NCBI GenBank assembly: GCA_003313425.1 | Contig: NHZP01000018.1 | Location: 1,013,044-1,077,043 of the forward strand | Direction of reading: 5' to 3' | DNA: 64,000 bases | Origin: Pseudopyrenochaeta lycopersici | Lineage: Eukaryota; Ascomycota; Dothideomycetes; Pleosporales; Pseudopyrenochaetaceae | In this document: positions 39,500 to 49,931 of the stretch, one piece after another | Layout: every line of letters begins with the position of its first letter | Numbering within the stretch: the stretch's first letter is position 1 | Program-made: the position numbers and the translations under genes | The notes under the pieces: model-generated | Database searches by the model: none | The model's input: only the letters and a program-made list of their open reading frames with translations | What the model was told of the DNA's origin: nothing

Positions 39500-40115
39500 A
39501 TATAAAAACCGCTCCTATAAAACGCAAAGGCGATAAAACAGCTGTTAAGGGAAGGAAGAAGTAACGAGTAGAGGTGAAAGATGTAGACTCCGTTCACGAG
39601 CAGGCTGAGCTATATCAACTGGCTACTGCTAGGTTTCCAATCAATGTGCTTACTTCAGAGTAGACGACTGGCACCAACCGGTCCATCAACGAACACTACA
39701 AGCGCCGCCTCTGCCAGACATTCAGAGAAGTAGGCGTCCTTCGCAGAAATAAAAGCCGCTGACTGCAGGTTGCTTACACAAAAGCGCAAGTGCACCAGAT
39801 GCTTGACTATCTTAGGCTGAGAGAAAGCGGAGTTCTGAGCGATCGTAGTAGCTAGCGAACTAAGGGAGGAGATAATGCGGATTAGCCATCGTTCAAAGAC
39901 TAGAGTAGCGTTGTTGGATAGAGGGCAGAACCTATAGCGTGCAACTATTAAGTAGAGGCCTTAAAGGAATATTTACATAGTTCTTAGTCTGCGCATAGGG
40001 GGCGGTAGTAGATTAGTAACATCTACGACAAAGGTTCCATCCCTTAAGCCGCAGCAGCTAAGACGAGCTAACCCTAACAGCAGACGCAAAAAAAAAGCTT
40101 ATAGGTAGCTGTTAT
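39500..40115 (+). pseudogene. Unrecognised degenerate coding remnant
   Basis: The plus-strand frame, beginning in KRKGDKTAVKGRKK near 39520, continues for about 200 codons with scattered TAG stops. It contains an EQAELYQLATARFPINVL segment and a basic NEHYKRRLCQTFREVGVLRR segment near 39690-39750. Weakly RIP-mutated. No family recognised; start and end are not defined. Confidence 0.35.
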
Positions 40116-40383
40116 TAAGAGCTAAGTTTTTAGGACGGGCTCTTAAGTGGCCGGGACCACGTCTAACCAAAAAACCTTGCCTAAATGCGAGATACTGTCG
40201 TTATTCCGCTACTAACTGTTAAAGTCTATAGGCAGGATATTTAAGTAGAAGCGTCTGCGAACTAATACAGTCTTTGGGTCTAGTCTTGAGCGAAGACTAT
40301 ATAAGGAAGATTATCTACAATATGCTTGTAAGACTACGCTGTGTAATTTAAATAGCTACTAACACGGTAAGAGCTGTAAAAAG

Positions 40384-41151
40384 CTAGATAAGAGGTGTGC
40401 TATGTAGTAACTCGCCGTAGTTCTTATTCTCGTTCTTATTCTCGCTGTCAAAGTTTACAGTAATATTCATAGCCAGCCTCGTTAACTTAGGCCTAGCCTC
40501 CTAAGTTTTGCGCGCTTTCTCAGACCTAGTCCTAGTAGGTCTCTTGCTTTTTGATCGTTCCAGGCTTCTTTTTACCTCCTGTTTACTTAGTGCATTATAC
40601 ACGTTCCCTGCAACGGTGTGTAGGCTAGCCTACGGCTCCACAAACAACGCTGCTGGGTCCTTAGGTTAGCTATCTGTTATGTTTAGAAGAAGCTGTGTAG
40701 AGCTATCTAGTAGAGGCAGGTTACTAGTTAGTAATTCTATAGTATAAGGTGCCTGCGAGGAGAGCTTTTTTGGGTTAATAAGCTCGTATACTATCTTGCC
40801 CGCGAGAAACGTAAGCTAATAGGAGGACACTAGACCTGACTGCATAGAGTAAAGAGACAGAGAGGATGTATTACATCTGGCCTTATCAACTAGAAGGAGC
40901 GTGTAGGAGCTAGGAAGCCTCTGCTCTGTGCCTATCCTTACAGCTATAGTAGGATCTATAGTAGCTGCGGGGCCTACGTGTTAGGGTTATGTTACTATGC
41001 ACAGCGTAGATAGCAACTTACGCTCTACAGGGATGCTAACACCGCTACTAGCAACTGCTGTGTTAAATTCTATAGTAAGATTATCTATAGCTATGCCTCT
41101 TACAGACTGTAAAAGGCTAGCTATTAGAACTGTACGATAAGTAAAGTGCAT
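40384..41151 (-). pseudogene. Secreted-protein pseudogene (about 255 codons)
   Basis: Starting at an ATG (41149-41151) the minus strand reads a typical signal peptide (MHFTYRTVLIASLLQSVRG, 19 residues) and then stays in one frame to the TAG at 40384-40386, with five or six internal TAG/TAA stops at positions compatible with original Gln or Trp codons. A stretch IGTEQRLPSSYTLLLVDKAR (about 40910-40850) faintly recalls the phosphatidylethanolamine-binding fold, but not strongly enough to call. The C-terminal third is Lys/Arg/Glu/Asn rich. Interpreted as a RIP-inactivated secreted protein gene. Confidence 0.5.
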
Positions 41152-42219
41152 TTTTAGTAGGCAGGCGTAAGAGGAGATAGATAGATAAATAGGAGGACAG
41201 GACGTTTAGGCTGGGTAGGTAAGAATAGACGAAAGAAAAGAGAAAGGGGCACAGCGAATCCAAAGATAAAGGAAATGCAGCAGAGACAGATGCCGAAAGA
41301 GCGTTAGTTTTTTATAGCTGTTACCTTGCTGCCGTATATTACATACAGACTTAGTGTAAAGCGCAGTACAAGGTAAAGATAGCATACCTAACACTAGCGT
41401 TTCTCTACGTCCCTGCTGCATTATGTAAAGACCTTAGTTGTTAATAAAACAGTATAGCGAGAATAGCTAAACGTCCAAGTAACTAGCATGTTAGTAAATC
41501 CCGACTGTTAGGCCTGTGTTAGGGAAGTGAGAACCAGCGGTTGAAACAGTTCGCTAAGGGAGGTGCAGTAGAGACGCATAGACTGTTAGAGGTTAGAGTA
41601 AATGCACGAGCTGCGCTAAGATACTTATAGCAGCTTCTAGAAGGCTTTGAAACACTACACAGACTAGACAGGTATTTCTTAGCTGCTAATCCTGTTACCT
41701 AATACAGCTGCTTCGTTTATGCCCCCTTCTGTTCAGTGTAGTAATTAATTAGCGCAATTGTGTTAAGTTCGGCCGCGTTATGCTAAATAGGCCGTGCACT
41801 AGAGGTGCTAGGGAAGTACTGTTCATGCTAAGGCAATGCGGGTCTAGTTATTATTGTTGTCTATGTTGCGACGTCCCTGCCAAGAACAAACCCTACGAGT
41901 TTCTTTAAGAGCCTCCCTTATTATACAATTATTTTTGCTAACAAATAGATAGGTTTAAAGGGCTATCGTTTATGCGTCTGGCTTAGTAGCTAACATGTTG
42001 AAACGATGTAAGCAGCTTAGCATGTTAGGGGCACGATTTTCGTCCTTATAGGAGGTATCTTAAAAGGATATAAAATAAGCATCTTTTACCCTAATTAGAA
42101 CTTATATTATTAGCATCTCTCTATTTCATTTCTAGACACGCATCTTCTGTAAATAATTTTACTTAGCGCTCTTTTCCCTAACTTTAAGACTACTAATCCT
42201 TAATAAAGCCCCTTTTACT
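41152..42219. other. Intergenic, mildly degraded
   Basis: Mixed composition. A 71-codon open frame on the minus strand (41206-41421) probably lies in the upstream region of the secreted-protein pseudogene. Nothing else is recognised. Confidence 0.35.
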
Positions 42220-43470
42220 ATGTAAGCATTAACAGTCGCGGCTATTTTAGTGTTTACTGCAGGCATAACTGCTAATGCTGCACCTGTTATCCTCTTAGAA
42301 GGTCTCTCTGATAGCCTTCTGTCTGGGCTTCTAACTACGGTTGGCCTTAATATACCTGTAGGTGTTAATAATCTGTAGGTCCTACACAGCGAATAATATA
42401 CTAGGTTACTAATAGTATTAGGAGCTAGATAATCTGAGACTAGAGTTCTGAGGAGGCCCAGGCGGTTACAAAGAGAGAGCTACAGCGAGGCTGGGGCCGC
42501 GGTAGACGTAGCTAGGCGGGTCGTGTTAGCGGTGTTGTTAAGGGTGTAACTAAGGGGATTGGCGGCGCAGTAGACGTAATTTTCATTAGGCAGACGATCT
42601 AGAACCAGACATCTCAAGAGGCGCAGCTAGTGGCGAAGAGAGAGCCACAGCGAGGCTGGGGCCGCGGTGGACGTGGCTGGGCGGGTTGTGTTGGCGGTGT
42701 TGTTAAGGGTGTAACTGAAGGTATTAGTAGGGTGGCAGATGGAATCTTTATTGGACAGATAATCTAAGACCAGACGTCTAAGGAATCGCAGCTAGTAGCG
42801 AAGAGAGAGCCACAGCAAGGCTGAGGACGTAGTAGACGCAGGTGAGCTGGTCGTATTAGCGACGTTGTTGAGGGCGTAACTAAAGGTATTAGCGGTACAG
42901 CAGATGCTATTTTCATTGGGCAGACGATCTAAGACTAGACCTCTTAGGAATCGCAGCTAGTTGCGAAGAGGGAGCCGCAGCGAGGCCGGGGACGTAGTAG
43001 ACGCGGGCGAGGTAGTTGTGTTAGCAGTGTTGTGGAGGGCGTAAGTAAGGGGATTAGCGGCGCAGCAGACGCAATTTTTATCGGACAGACAATCCAAGAC
43101 CAGACCTCTTAGGAGGCGCAGCTAGTAGCTAAGAGGGAGCTGTAGCGAGGCTAGGGACGTAGTAGACGCGGGCGAGGTAGTTATGTTAGTGGGGTGGTTA
43201 AGGGTGTAAGTAAGGGTATTAGCGGGGTGGCAGATGGAATCTTTATCGGACAGACGATACAAGACCAAAGCTCTAAGGAGGCGCAACTAGTGGCGAAGAG
43301 GGAGGCACAGCGAGGCCAGGAAGGTGGTAGACTTAGGCAGGCAGGGATTTGCTAAGTGGGGGTTGAGTCAGCGTGTAATGGCGACTCAGCTAGACCAGAT
43401 TTAGAGTTTGGTGCAGATTTAGACTTTACTGGTGCAGATTTCTAAGATAGATTATTAGTAGTTTCTATAA
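42220..43470 (+). pseudogene. Secreted tandem-repeat protein pseudogene
   Basis: Begins ATG-TAA-GCA (the second codon is plausibly a lost Gln or Lys codon), then a signal-peptide-like ALTVAAILVFTAGITANA. From about 42440 it has six repeats of 161-174 bp (starts near 42463, 42637, 42798, 42965, 43129, 43299) sharing GAAGAGRGAGCCACAGCGAG. In the later units the frame reads modules such as VVEGVSKGISG, FIGQTIQDQ and EAQLVAKRE. Repeat lengths are not all multiples of three, and stops are TAG. The last part ends with GADLDFTGADF near 43430. No known family recognised; it looks like a secreted or surface repeat protein inactivated by RIP and indels. Confidence 0.5.
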
Positions 43471-44474
43471 GCAAGTAAAGTACAAAATATAGATTGTTAA
43501 TAAGCAAGTTAATTTATTTAGGGTTGTAATAAGCTACTATAGATAAGGGAGTAATAAAAAGCAGTATATAAAGTATAAAAAAGAATTGTAAAAAGAAGGG
43601 TAAGGGATTGTATTAGAGGTAAGTAGTAATAGTATTATTATTTAGGGGGTTAGAGAGTAGGTTTAGAGTTAATTAAGAATAAGGTAGAGTTAAGTAAAAG
43701 GTATAGAAGTGTTAGATAAAATACTAAAATACGCTTTACAGAATTAATAATTACGATAAATTAATTGTGTGTTGATTATAATTATATTCCTTATTAAGTT
43801 CTGTCTCCTACTTTCTTCTATATGTCCTCTACTTCTAAAGGTTCTGTCAATTAGTAATAGTTATTAGTCCTTCCTATACTGTACTTCTAAGGTTCTCCTT
43901 ATATTTAATAAGAAGAGTAAGTTATTTTAGAGTTTAATAAGAGTAGGTTAAAAAGTGTTAAGATATAATAGAGAGTAGATTAGTAGCAGTAAGAGATTAA
44001 TTAAAATTAAGATTAAGAGTATTCTTATTAGATATAAATGTGTAACTTTAAGGAGGCTAGATAGTAGCATAAGTATTAAGTAGAACTAGTTAGTAGAAGG
44101 GCATATAAAAGAGTTTTAATAGAGAAGACATAATAAAGCAACTAGGGTAATAATAATAAATTTAGGGTTAGTTTAGGTAAATAGTTATTTTATATAACAA
44201 GGGGGATAAGTTATTAATTAGAATAATATAGTAATTTAATTTAGTAATAGTAGAAGGATAAGCATAGAGGTATTTAGTATTATAAGAGAAGAGTTATATA
44301 TATTAGTAGAAGAAGAAGAAGTAATAGGTTATAAATTAGGTAATAGAGGTTAGGTTAGAGTTCTATAGAAGATTAGAAGATTAGAAGATAAAGAAGAGTT
44401 ATAAGTAGATTTTAAAAGTGTAGGTAAAGTAAGTAATAGTAGTAAAGTATTTAGGTTAAAGGTTAGAGTAAGTT

Positions 44475-44605
44475 AAGTAGGGGTAAAAGAGGGGCAAACA
44501 ACTAAAGTAGGGGTAAATAAGAAGGAAAGTAGTAAAGTAGGGGTAAATAAGGAGTAAACAACTAGAGTAGGGGTAAAAAAGGAGTTAGTAACTAGAGTAG
44601 TAGTA
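44475..44605 (+). repeat. Short tandem repeat, about 35-40 bp unit
   Basis: Four imperfect copies built around GTAGGGGTAAA followed by an AACAACTAGAG-type segment, inside the purine-rich tract. Confidence 0.55.
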
Positions 44606-44635
44606 AACTTATAAGAAGGTGTAACCGTAACAAGG

Positions 44636-44920
44636 GGCGGTCTAAGCAGCAGGCTAAGTAGCAGCAATACAAGCGGCGATAGGAGCAGCAGGAGCGCGAG
44701 GCAGCAGTGCACAGTCTGTGGCAGTGTCCGCAGCTAGGGCAGGAGGGTTTCTAAGAGATAGATAAGCTGCGGAGCAGAGTAAGGTATAAAAAGGAGGTTC
44801 AAACGTGCTGGAAGTGTGGGATAATAGAGTATCTCTGCGGCAGAAAGCAAGGTAGCAAGCAGAGCAGTAAGCAGAGCAGCAAGCAGAGTAGTAGGCAGGC
44901 AGATTGCGCATAGCCGAACG
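44636..44920 (+). pseudogene. Possible fragment of a Cys-rich subtelomeric protein
   Basis: A GC-richer patch whose plus-strand frame reads VRYKKEVQTCWKCGIIEYLC near 44775-44835, flanked by Gln/Arg/Lys-rich sequence. The CxxC pattern recalls the Cys-rich tails found with fungal subtelomeric helicase genes, but the fragment is too short to assign. Confidence 0.25.
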
Positions 44921-46456
44921 TAGCGATAGCAGTACTATATAGGCTACGAGCAGGAGCAGAGGCAAAAGCAAGGCTAGAGGTAGGTAGAGGAATTTAAGAT
45001 AGTAGGCTTTGGGAGGTAGGATATCAAGGGCAGGTAGATAGTAAGGAGGAGCTAGGTAGATAGATAGGAGAGGTATATCAAGATAGGCAGATTTTTAAGC
45101 ATATTATTAGTAAAGGAGTAGCTAGTATTATATATAGTATCTTAGAAGAGGAAAGAAGAAAATAGATATATTTTATATAGTATTTATAAAAGAATAGTTA
45201 ACTAGTTTAAATAAGAAAAAAGAAGAAGAGAGTAAAGTAATTTAATATAAGATGTTAGAAGGAGAGTAGAGAATAGCTAGCTACGTTAAATAAGAAAAAG
45301 AAGAAAGAGAGTAAAGTAATTTAATGTAAGACATTAGAAAGAGGGTAAAGAATAGCTAGCTACTTTAAATAATATATAAAATAGCTATAATTAGGTTAAT
45401 TTTAAGAAAAGTTAAGTTTATATATAAGTCTTAGTAGAAAATACTATATAAATAACAATAGTAAGAAGCTATAGTATATAAAATTATTCTAGAAATATAG
45501 TAGTATAACTTTTATAGTAGTATAATAAGAAGTTATTAAAATATAAAAGTTAAAAGATAAAAAGAAAAGAAGAATAAAAATATTAGAGTTAATAATTAAT
45601 AATCTTATAGTAAAGAATAGTTTTTAAAGTAAAGTAGATAAAATAGTAGGAAAGAAGAAAGTAGTAGGTAAAGTAGCAGTAAGTAAAGTAAAGTAGAAGA
45701 TAAAATAGTAGTATGTAAGATAGTAGTATGTAAGATAGTAGAAAGTAAGATAGTAGAAAATAAGATAGTAAGTAAAAGTATAGCTAAAGTAGTAGTAAGT
45801 AAAAGAGTAGATAATATAGTAGTAGGTAATATAGTAGATAAAGAAGTAGATAAGAAAGTAGTAAGTTAAGTAGTAGGTAAAGTAGTTAATAAGTAAGTAG
45901 ATAAAATAAAAGTAGATAAAGTAGTAGTAAAAGAAGTAAAAGTAAATAATAGGTTAGTGGTATTAATAGGAAAAAAGAAGAGGAAGGTAAAAGAATTAAA
46001 ATATAGTATAAAGAAGAGTAAATAATAAGTAAGTATAATTAAAAGAAAGAGGTTAAAAAGAGTAAAGTAATAAAAGATAAGTTAAAAAGCGTAAAGTAAT
46101 AAAATAGAAACAAAAGAAAGTAAAGTAATAAAATAGAGGTTAAAGAAGAATAGATAGTAAGTAGTATTAATTAGAAAAAAAAAGATAGTATAATAATATA
46201 AAAGAGTATAGTAAATAGAGATATTATAAGTAATAGAGAGTAGATAGTATAGTAGAAGTAATATTATAAAAGTTCCGAATTTAAAAAGAATAAAATAGTA
46301 GGAATAGTTTTAAAGTTAATAAGAATAATTAAAGTAAGTAGTAAGTAGTTAAAGACTAAGTAGTAAATAGTTTTATAAAAAAAACGAAAGTAAAGTAATA
46401 TAATATAGTAGAGAAGAATAGTAAGTTATAAGTAATAGAGTAGGTAGTATAGTAGA

Positions 46457-46473
46457 GGGTTAGGGTTAGGGTT
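46457..46473 (+). repeat. Internal telomeric repeat at the left array junction
   Basis: GGGTTAGGGTTAGGGTT: nearly three TTAGGG units in the same orientation as the terminal telomere, directly followed by CCTTTCACTAG, the start of unit 1. Interpreted as the former chromosome end at which the array was joined. Confidence 0.85.
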
Positions 46474-46491
46474 CCTTTCACTAGAAAGTTG
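46474..46491 (+). other. Left half of the unit-boundary hairpin, joined to telomere
   Basis: CCTTTCACTAGAAAGTTG follows the telomeric GGGTT directly. The left arm and TATATATGATT loop half are absent here and reappear only at the right end of the array (63823-63858). Confidence 0.85.
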
Positions 46492-46660
46492 TCAAGTGGT
46501 CGGGAGCCTTGTGCTCCTGGCTACGACGGCTTTACCGTTAAGCAGGGCACGCCTAGGGACTAGGCAGCGGAGCGTTAAACTACGAGTAGTTTAGGGCCTC
46601 TGCCCCCTGTAAGTAACACAACGCACGGGCAGTGCGGTCATCTGACCTTGTGTTGCACGT
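46492..46660 (+). other. Post-hairpin structured region (unit 1 example)
   Basis: Two stem-loops recur here in the units. Stem A: 17 nt at 46502-46518, arms around loop CTTGT; equivalents at 51244-51260 (GGCAGC/GCTGCC), 54371-54387 (AGGAGC/GCTCCT), 55952-55968 (ACCAGC/GCTGGT). Stem B: 18 nt at 46576-46593 (TAAACTAC/GTAGTTTA); equivalents at 48159-48176, 49729-49746, 51318-51335, 60772-60789. Arms change together between units, so base pairing is conserved rather than sequence. The region is upstream of the TATA box, so it probably acts in DNA (replication or packaging) rather than in the mRNA. Confidence 0.65.
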
Positions 46661-46703
46661 GGGAGACACACCTGGCCCCACCACCCTCTCAATCGGGTTT
46701 CTG

Positions 46704-46797
46704 ATTGGTCTATGGATGTAGACGCATGGAGTGGGCACCCTGTTGCGTACTATGTAGTAGTTTCTCTTGGCGGTGCACAAGGAAGAGATGTATATAA
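46704..46797 (+). promoter_or_regulatory. Unit 1 promoter: ATTGG + TCTATG palindrome + TATA
   Basis: ATTGG (reverse CCAAT) at 46704 overlaps the near-palindrome TCTATGGATGTAGA; TATATAA lies 87 bp further at 46791. The leader after it can form ACAGC/GCTGT. Confidence 0.65.
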
Positions 46798-46852
46798 CTA
46801 CAACAGCGTCTCTGCTGTTGGCACGGAGTGTGTTTTTTAAAACTTCATTGCG

Positions 46853-47629
46853 ATGGCATCGTATACCGGGCAGGGAACTAGCCTGGTCAAGGCTGTTGGT
46901 GATGGTGATTTACTGTCACTCGACCAGCTTCGGCCGGGTCAGAGGGGCTCCCCCTTCCCTGGGACAGCGGCAAACATTCAAGAGGTGCGGAGGCACATTC
47001 CTAGTAAGTATGTACTTCTTTCGTTAGGTTGGGCTTCCCCAACTAATAGAATAATAGAGCTGGTGGAGCAAGCTGTGTCCCTTACCTTCTGTATGGAATT
47101 GTCGGGAGAACAGTCTTGGTGGCTCACCAAAGAAAGCGGATGCCTTCCTATCCAATGCCTTTCTCATAAGCGCAGATTATGTCCGGAAGACTACAAGGAA
47201 CGTTATGCGCAGAGATTTATTCGACAGTCGCTCCTTGTGCTCAAGGTAGACGCACGCTTGTATGGGGTGGAGCGGAGCTTTGTTGCGTTTGCGGAGCTCT
47301 CAATAGAGGGACTTGATGTGCTTGTACAGCGCATTTTACCTCTTCTTATACTACCTGGAGGGCAGAGGGCGGAGGCTTCTGTTGTTGACGAAGTGCTTCA
47401 GTTGTTAGACAATGGATGGTATAGCACCAGCGTGGACTGCGCGTGTACGCTGCACAGGGCATGTGAGCCTTGTGGGTTTTTATCTTATAAATCTCAAAGG
47501 TTTGTTCGTCTAGACCGATTCCATTGTGTATGGCCTTTTGGAGAGTCCGTGTGGTTTGCTGGACGCAGCGATGCGGTAGGAGAAGTCCATCCCTTGCGGT
47601 GTGAGTGGCTTTCCTGTTCCAGTCTGTAG
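46853..47629 (+). CDS. Array family-A protein, unit 1 (spliced, 240 aa)
   Basis: First ATG after the TATA box. Proposed exons are 46853-47003 and 47058-47629, with an intron of 54 bp: GTAAGT donor, AACTAAT branch-like site, ATAG acceptor. This phase-1 position matches the other four family members; the intron is a multiple of three without a stop, so an unspliced 258-aa form is also possible. Conserved blocks: ELVEQ at the exon junction, SWWLTKESG, SLLVLKVD, FAELS..LDVLVQRILPLLIL, then a CxC-x5-CxxC cluster (CACTLHRACEPC), and SDAVGEV near the end. No database family is recognised and no HUH, Walker or jelly-roll motif is seen. Shared in five of eleven units, so it probably serves a dosage-varied or host-interaction role (inference). 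Confidence 0.75.
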   Translation: MASYTGQGTSLVKAVGDGDLLSLDQLRPGQRGSPFPGTAANIQEVRRHIPSKYVLLSLGWASPTNRIIELVEQAVSLTFCMELSGEQSWWLTKESGCLPIQCLSHKRRLCPEDYKERYAQRFIRQSLLVLKVDARLYGVERSFVAFAELSIEGLDVLVQRILPLLILPGGQRAEASVVDEVLQLLDNGWYSTSVDCACTLHRACEPCGFLSYKSQRFVRLDRFHCVWPFGESVWFAGRSDAVGEVHPLRCEWLSCSSL

Positions 47630-47867
47630 GTGGCATCATGTTTATCTAAGGTACGGAGTATACTATGGTATTGTTAACAATGGTGTGATCTTGTAATCCA
47701 CGTGTGTTTTTAGTAATCATAGGTGCAGGAATCCGCATCGGTGTGTAGTAGTAGTGTAGCGTCCTAGGTATGTTTGTTATACTAGCAGTGTAATTATTTT
47801 TATCTCTTCGAAAAGAGTATTAATGTAGTAATGGCAGGGCCCTTACAACAAATCAGAATTTGTGGTG

Positions 47868-48020
47868 CGCAGCTTGGTCAGTAAGGGTGTGGGAGCCCTC
47901 AGGATGGAACACCATCTCTCAGAAAAAAATAAAAAATTGGCTAAGTCCAATTTTGTTGTGGCTGGAGGCGATCCCAGGTCACATGGAGTGTGGCGCATGG
48001 AGGGGGCACGGGCCCCGACT
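47868..48020 (+). promoter_or_regulatory. Pre-hairpin conserved block with repeated TGTGGC motifs (unit 1 example)
   Basis: Contains AAGGGTGTGGGAGCCCT and GATGGAACACCATC short hairpins, an AAGTCC motif, and TGTGGC at 47957 and 47989, with a third copy inside the hairpin at 48032. Most units have two to four TGTGGC copies in this region before the hairpin. Such direct repeats beside a replication hairpin resemble Rep-binding iterons of circular ssDNA viruses; this role is inferred. Confidence 0.5.
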
Positions 48021-48074
48021 CAACTTTCTAGTGTGGCGTTTTGCCTATATATGATTCCTTTCACTAGAAAGTTG
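48021..48074 (+). other. Unit-boundary hairpin, candidate replication origin 1/2
   Basis: CAACTTTCTAGTG ... CACTAGAAAGTTG, a perfect 13-bp inverted repeat, enclosing a small GGCgttttGCC hairpin and TATATATGATTCCTTT. Unit 2 begins at CC (48057). Confidence 0.75.
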
Positions 48075-48288
48075 TCAAGTGGTCACCAGCCTTGCGCTGG
48101 AGACCCTCGACACTTTACCTGTAAGCAGAGCCTGTGAGTGGAGGGAACAACGGAGTGTTAAACTAGAATTAGTTTAGAGGCGCTGCACGCTTAAGTAACA
48201 CGCAGCACGGACCGTGTGAGTCAGATGACTGCAGGGTTACCCGTGGGAGGCACCCCTGCCCCCACAACACGGTCAGACTGAAGTTCTG

Positions 48289-48382
48289 ATTGGTCTATGG
48301 ACATAGATTCATGGAATGGGCACTCCGCTGCTCCCTAGGGACTAGGTGCTCTTGGCGTTGCGCAAGACAGAGATCTATATAG
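48289..48382 (+). promoter_or_regulatory. Unit 2 promoter: ATTGG + TCTATGGACATAGA + TATA
   Basis: Perfect TCTATG/CATAGA palindrome; ATTGG-to-TATA spacing is 87 bp, as in units 1, 5 and 6. Confidence 0.65.
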
Positions 48383-48492
48383 GAGGGGAGCCCGCTCACA
48401 GAGTACTGAGACGCAGGGAGTGCGTGTTTCGGAGACAGTTGTTGAAGGTTGTTTTACTTTGAAAACAGCATTTGTAGTACGCAGAGGGGCGG

Positions 48493-49091
48493 ATGGCTGG
48501 ACGGCACAGCACCAGCGTGGAATGCCTACGTTTACCCCGGGCAAGTTCGGGGGCGAGAGCGTGGCGACGGTTTGGCGAAGCACATCGAAGATTAACAACA
48601 ACGGAGTGTTTCTTGCTGCAAACTATACAGGCTGTATATCCAGTTAGTGGTAGCAACTCGTCCACGTCTGTGCTCGACACAACACGACTAGGTGTGTGGC
48701 GGTATGTATCACGTAGTGTCCTGCCAGTGGAGCGTGTGCTTATACAACAGTTTTTTTCAGAGGACGGATTCGTCTCTTGTTGTCGCATTTATCGATATGT
48801 GGTGCATATCTGGAGGATCATGAGAGAAGATGGTTGCATGCTCGTGTTAACGGCTTTAGGGATCGAGTTGCAGAGTTGGTAGGCAGCAGTAGTCTGTATG
48901 CGCAGTATACGGTTTCTTGGAGAGACCAGTTGGATTCTCTCGTGCAGGACGGAAGTCGGCGTTTACCACTCGGAGAGTTATCCCTAGATGCTGTATTGGC
49001 AAGGCAAAGAAACGCTGTTAGTCCGCAAGGGCGTAATTCTCGTGTGCACGATCTCGAAGAGGTAGAGAATGATTATAGTACTACACATTAG
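48493..49091 (+). CDS. Unit 2 orphan protein (spliced, about 179 aa)
   Basis: The first ATG after the TATA box opens a frame that must shift to reach a second long open frame. An intron at 48702-48760 (GTATGT donor, TTTTTTTCAG acceptor, 59 bp) joins them in correct phase (exons 48493-48701 and 48761-49091). The protein is rich in Arg in its first third (RASSGARAWRRFGEAHRR), then has a Leu-rich likely helical segment (LLLSHLSICGAYLEDHERRW) and a polar C-terminus ending EEVENDYSTTH. No known domain recognised. If unspliced, the first frame alone would give 129 aa. The splice sites are strong; the function is unknown. Confidence 0.6.
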
Positions 49092-49602
49092 ATCTTTTGT
49101 AGATCTTGTTATTTGCTATGGTGGTCGCGGACTGCGTTACGATCTGGGTGAGGCATGGTATGTGTTTTATGCTATGTGTTAGTATCTATTGTAGGAACAC
49201 GTACATTTGTTTAAGGTACGTATGTAACGTTCTATCGAGAGTAAGGTAAGTAATAACATTCCTTCTGCTAGGTATGTAGTTAGTATTAAGTATGCTTTAA
49301 CCATGTTACTAGGTTGCTTTATAGGATGTACATATCTATACATAATTATAGTTGTACGTTTAATTTTCCTGGAAATAAGTACTACTGTAGTAAAGGTAGG
49401 GTTATTGCGAAGAATAAAGAATTTGTATGGCAGAGCTTGGTTAGTAAGGGCTCCCACCCTTAGGATGGAATATCGAACATCCATTCTTCTCAAAAAAATG
49501 GCGAAGTCCAATTGTGTGTGGCTGGAAGACAGGCTGAGTCAGATGGGGGCTGTGGCGCGTTCTGCGCACAGACGGGTTGTGATGGGCACGGGCCCATTCT
49601 CT

Positions 49603-49645
49603 CAACTTTCGAGTGCTATATATGATTCCTTTCACTAGAAAGTTG
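49603..49645 (+). other. Unit-boundary hairpin, candidate origin 2/3
   Basis: Short form: CAACTTTCGAGTG directly followed by CTATATATGATT, without the small inner GGC/GCC hairpin, then CCTTTCACTAGAAAGTTG. Unit 3 begins at 49628. Confidence 0.7.
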
Positions 49646-49835
49646 TCAAGTGGTCGAGAGCCTTGCGCTCGGGACCACGACGGCTTTACTCTAAGCTTTG
49701 CCCGCGACTGGAGGGAGTACCGAAGGGTTAGGCTCCTTGGAGACTAGGGGCAAAAGCCCTGGTAAGTAACACGAAGCACGGACTGTGCGGGTCACTTGAC
49801 CTCAGTTTACCCACATTTATTCAATCAGAGTCCTG

Positions 49836-49931
49836 ATTGGTCTATGAACGTAGACAGCATGGAAGGGGCATGCCTCTGCCTACTAGGGACTAGTGTGTCT
49901 TGGCAAAGACAGGGTGGACATCGATATATAA
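49836..49931 (+). promoter_or_regulatory. Unit 3 promoter: ATTGG + TCTATGAACGTAGA + TATA
   Basis: Spacing 89 bp from ATTGG to TATATAA. Confidence 0.65.

Larger units (their letters stand above)
43480..46456. repeat. Low-complexity purine-rich (G+A) subtelomeric tract
   Basis: Nearly 3 kb in which the plus strand is dominated by A and G with T as spacer, in short motifs such as AGTAGTAAGTAAAGTAG and GAAAGTAAAGTAATAAAA. C is rare apart from the patch at 44636-44920. The purine-rich strand is the same strand as the telomeric G strand and the tract runs up to the internal telomere repeat. Minus-strand open frames here are compositional. Confidence 0.6.
46474..48056 (+). mobile_element. Array unit 1 (1,583 bp)
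   Basis: Carries the first member of the five-gene paralogous family. Its first 107 bp (46474-46580) are identical to the start of unit 8. TATA box at 46791. Confidence 0.85.
48057..49627 (+). mobile_element. Array unit 2 (1,571 bp)
   Basis: Single spliced orphan gene; TATATAG at 48376. The last ~400 bp before the hairpin carries no gene. Confidence 0.85.

Noticed and set aside
44473..44971. Leu/Ser/Thr/Ala-rich minus-strand frames
   Set aside because: Compositional consequence of purine-rich repeats on the plus strand.
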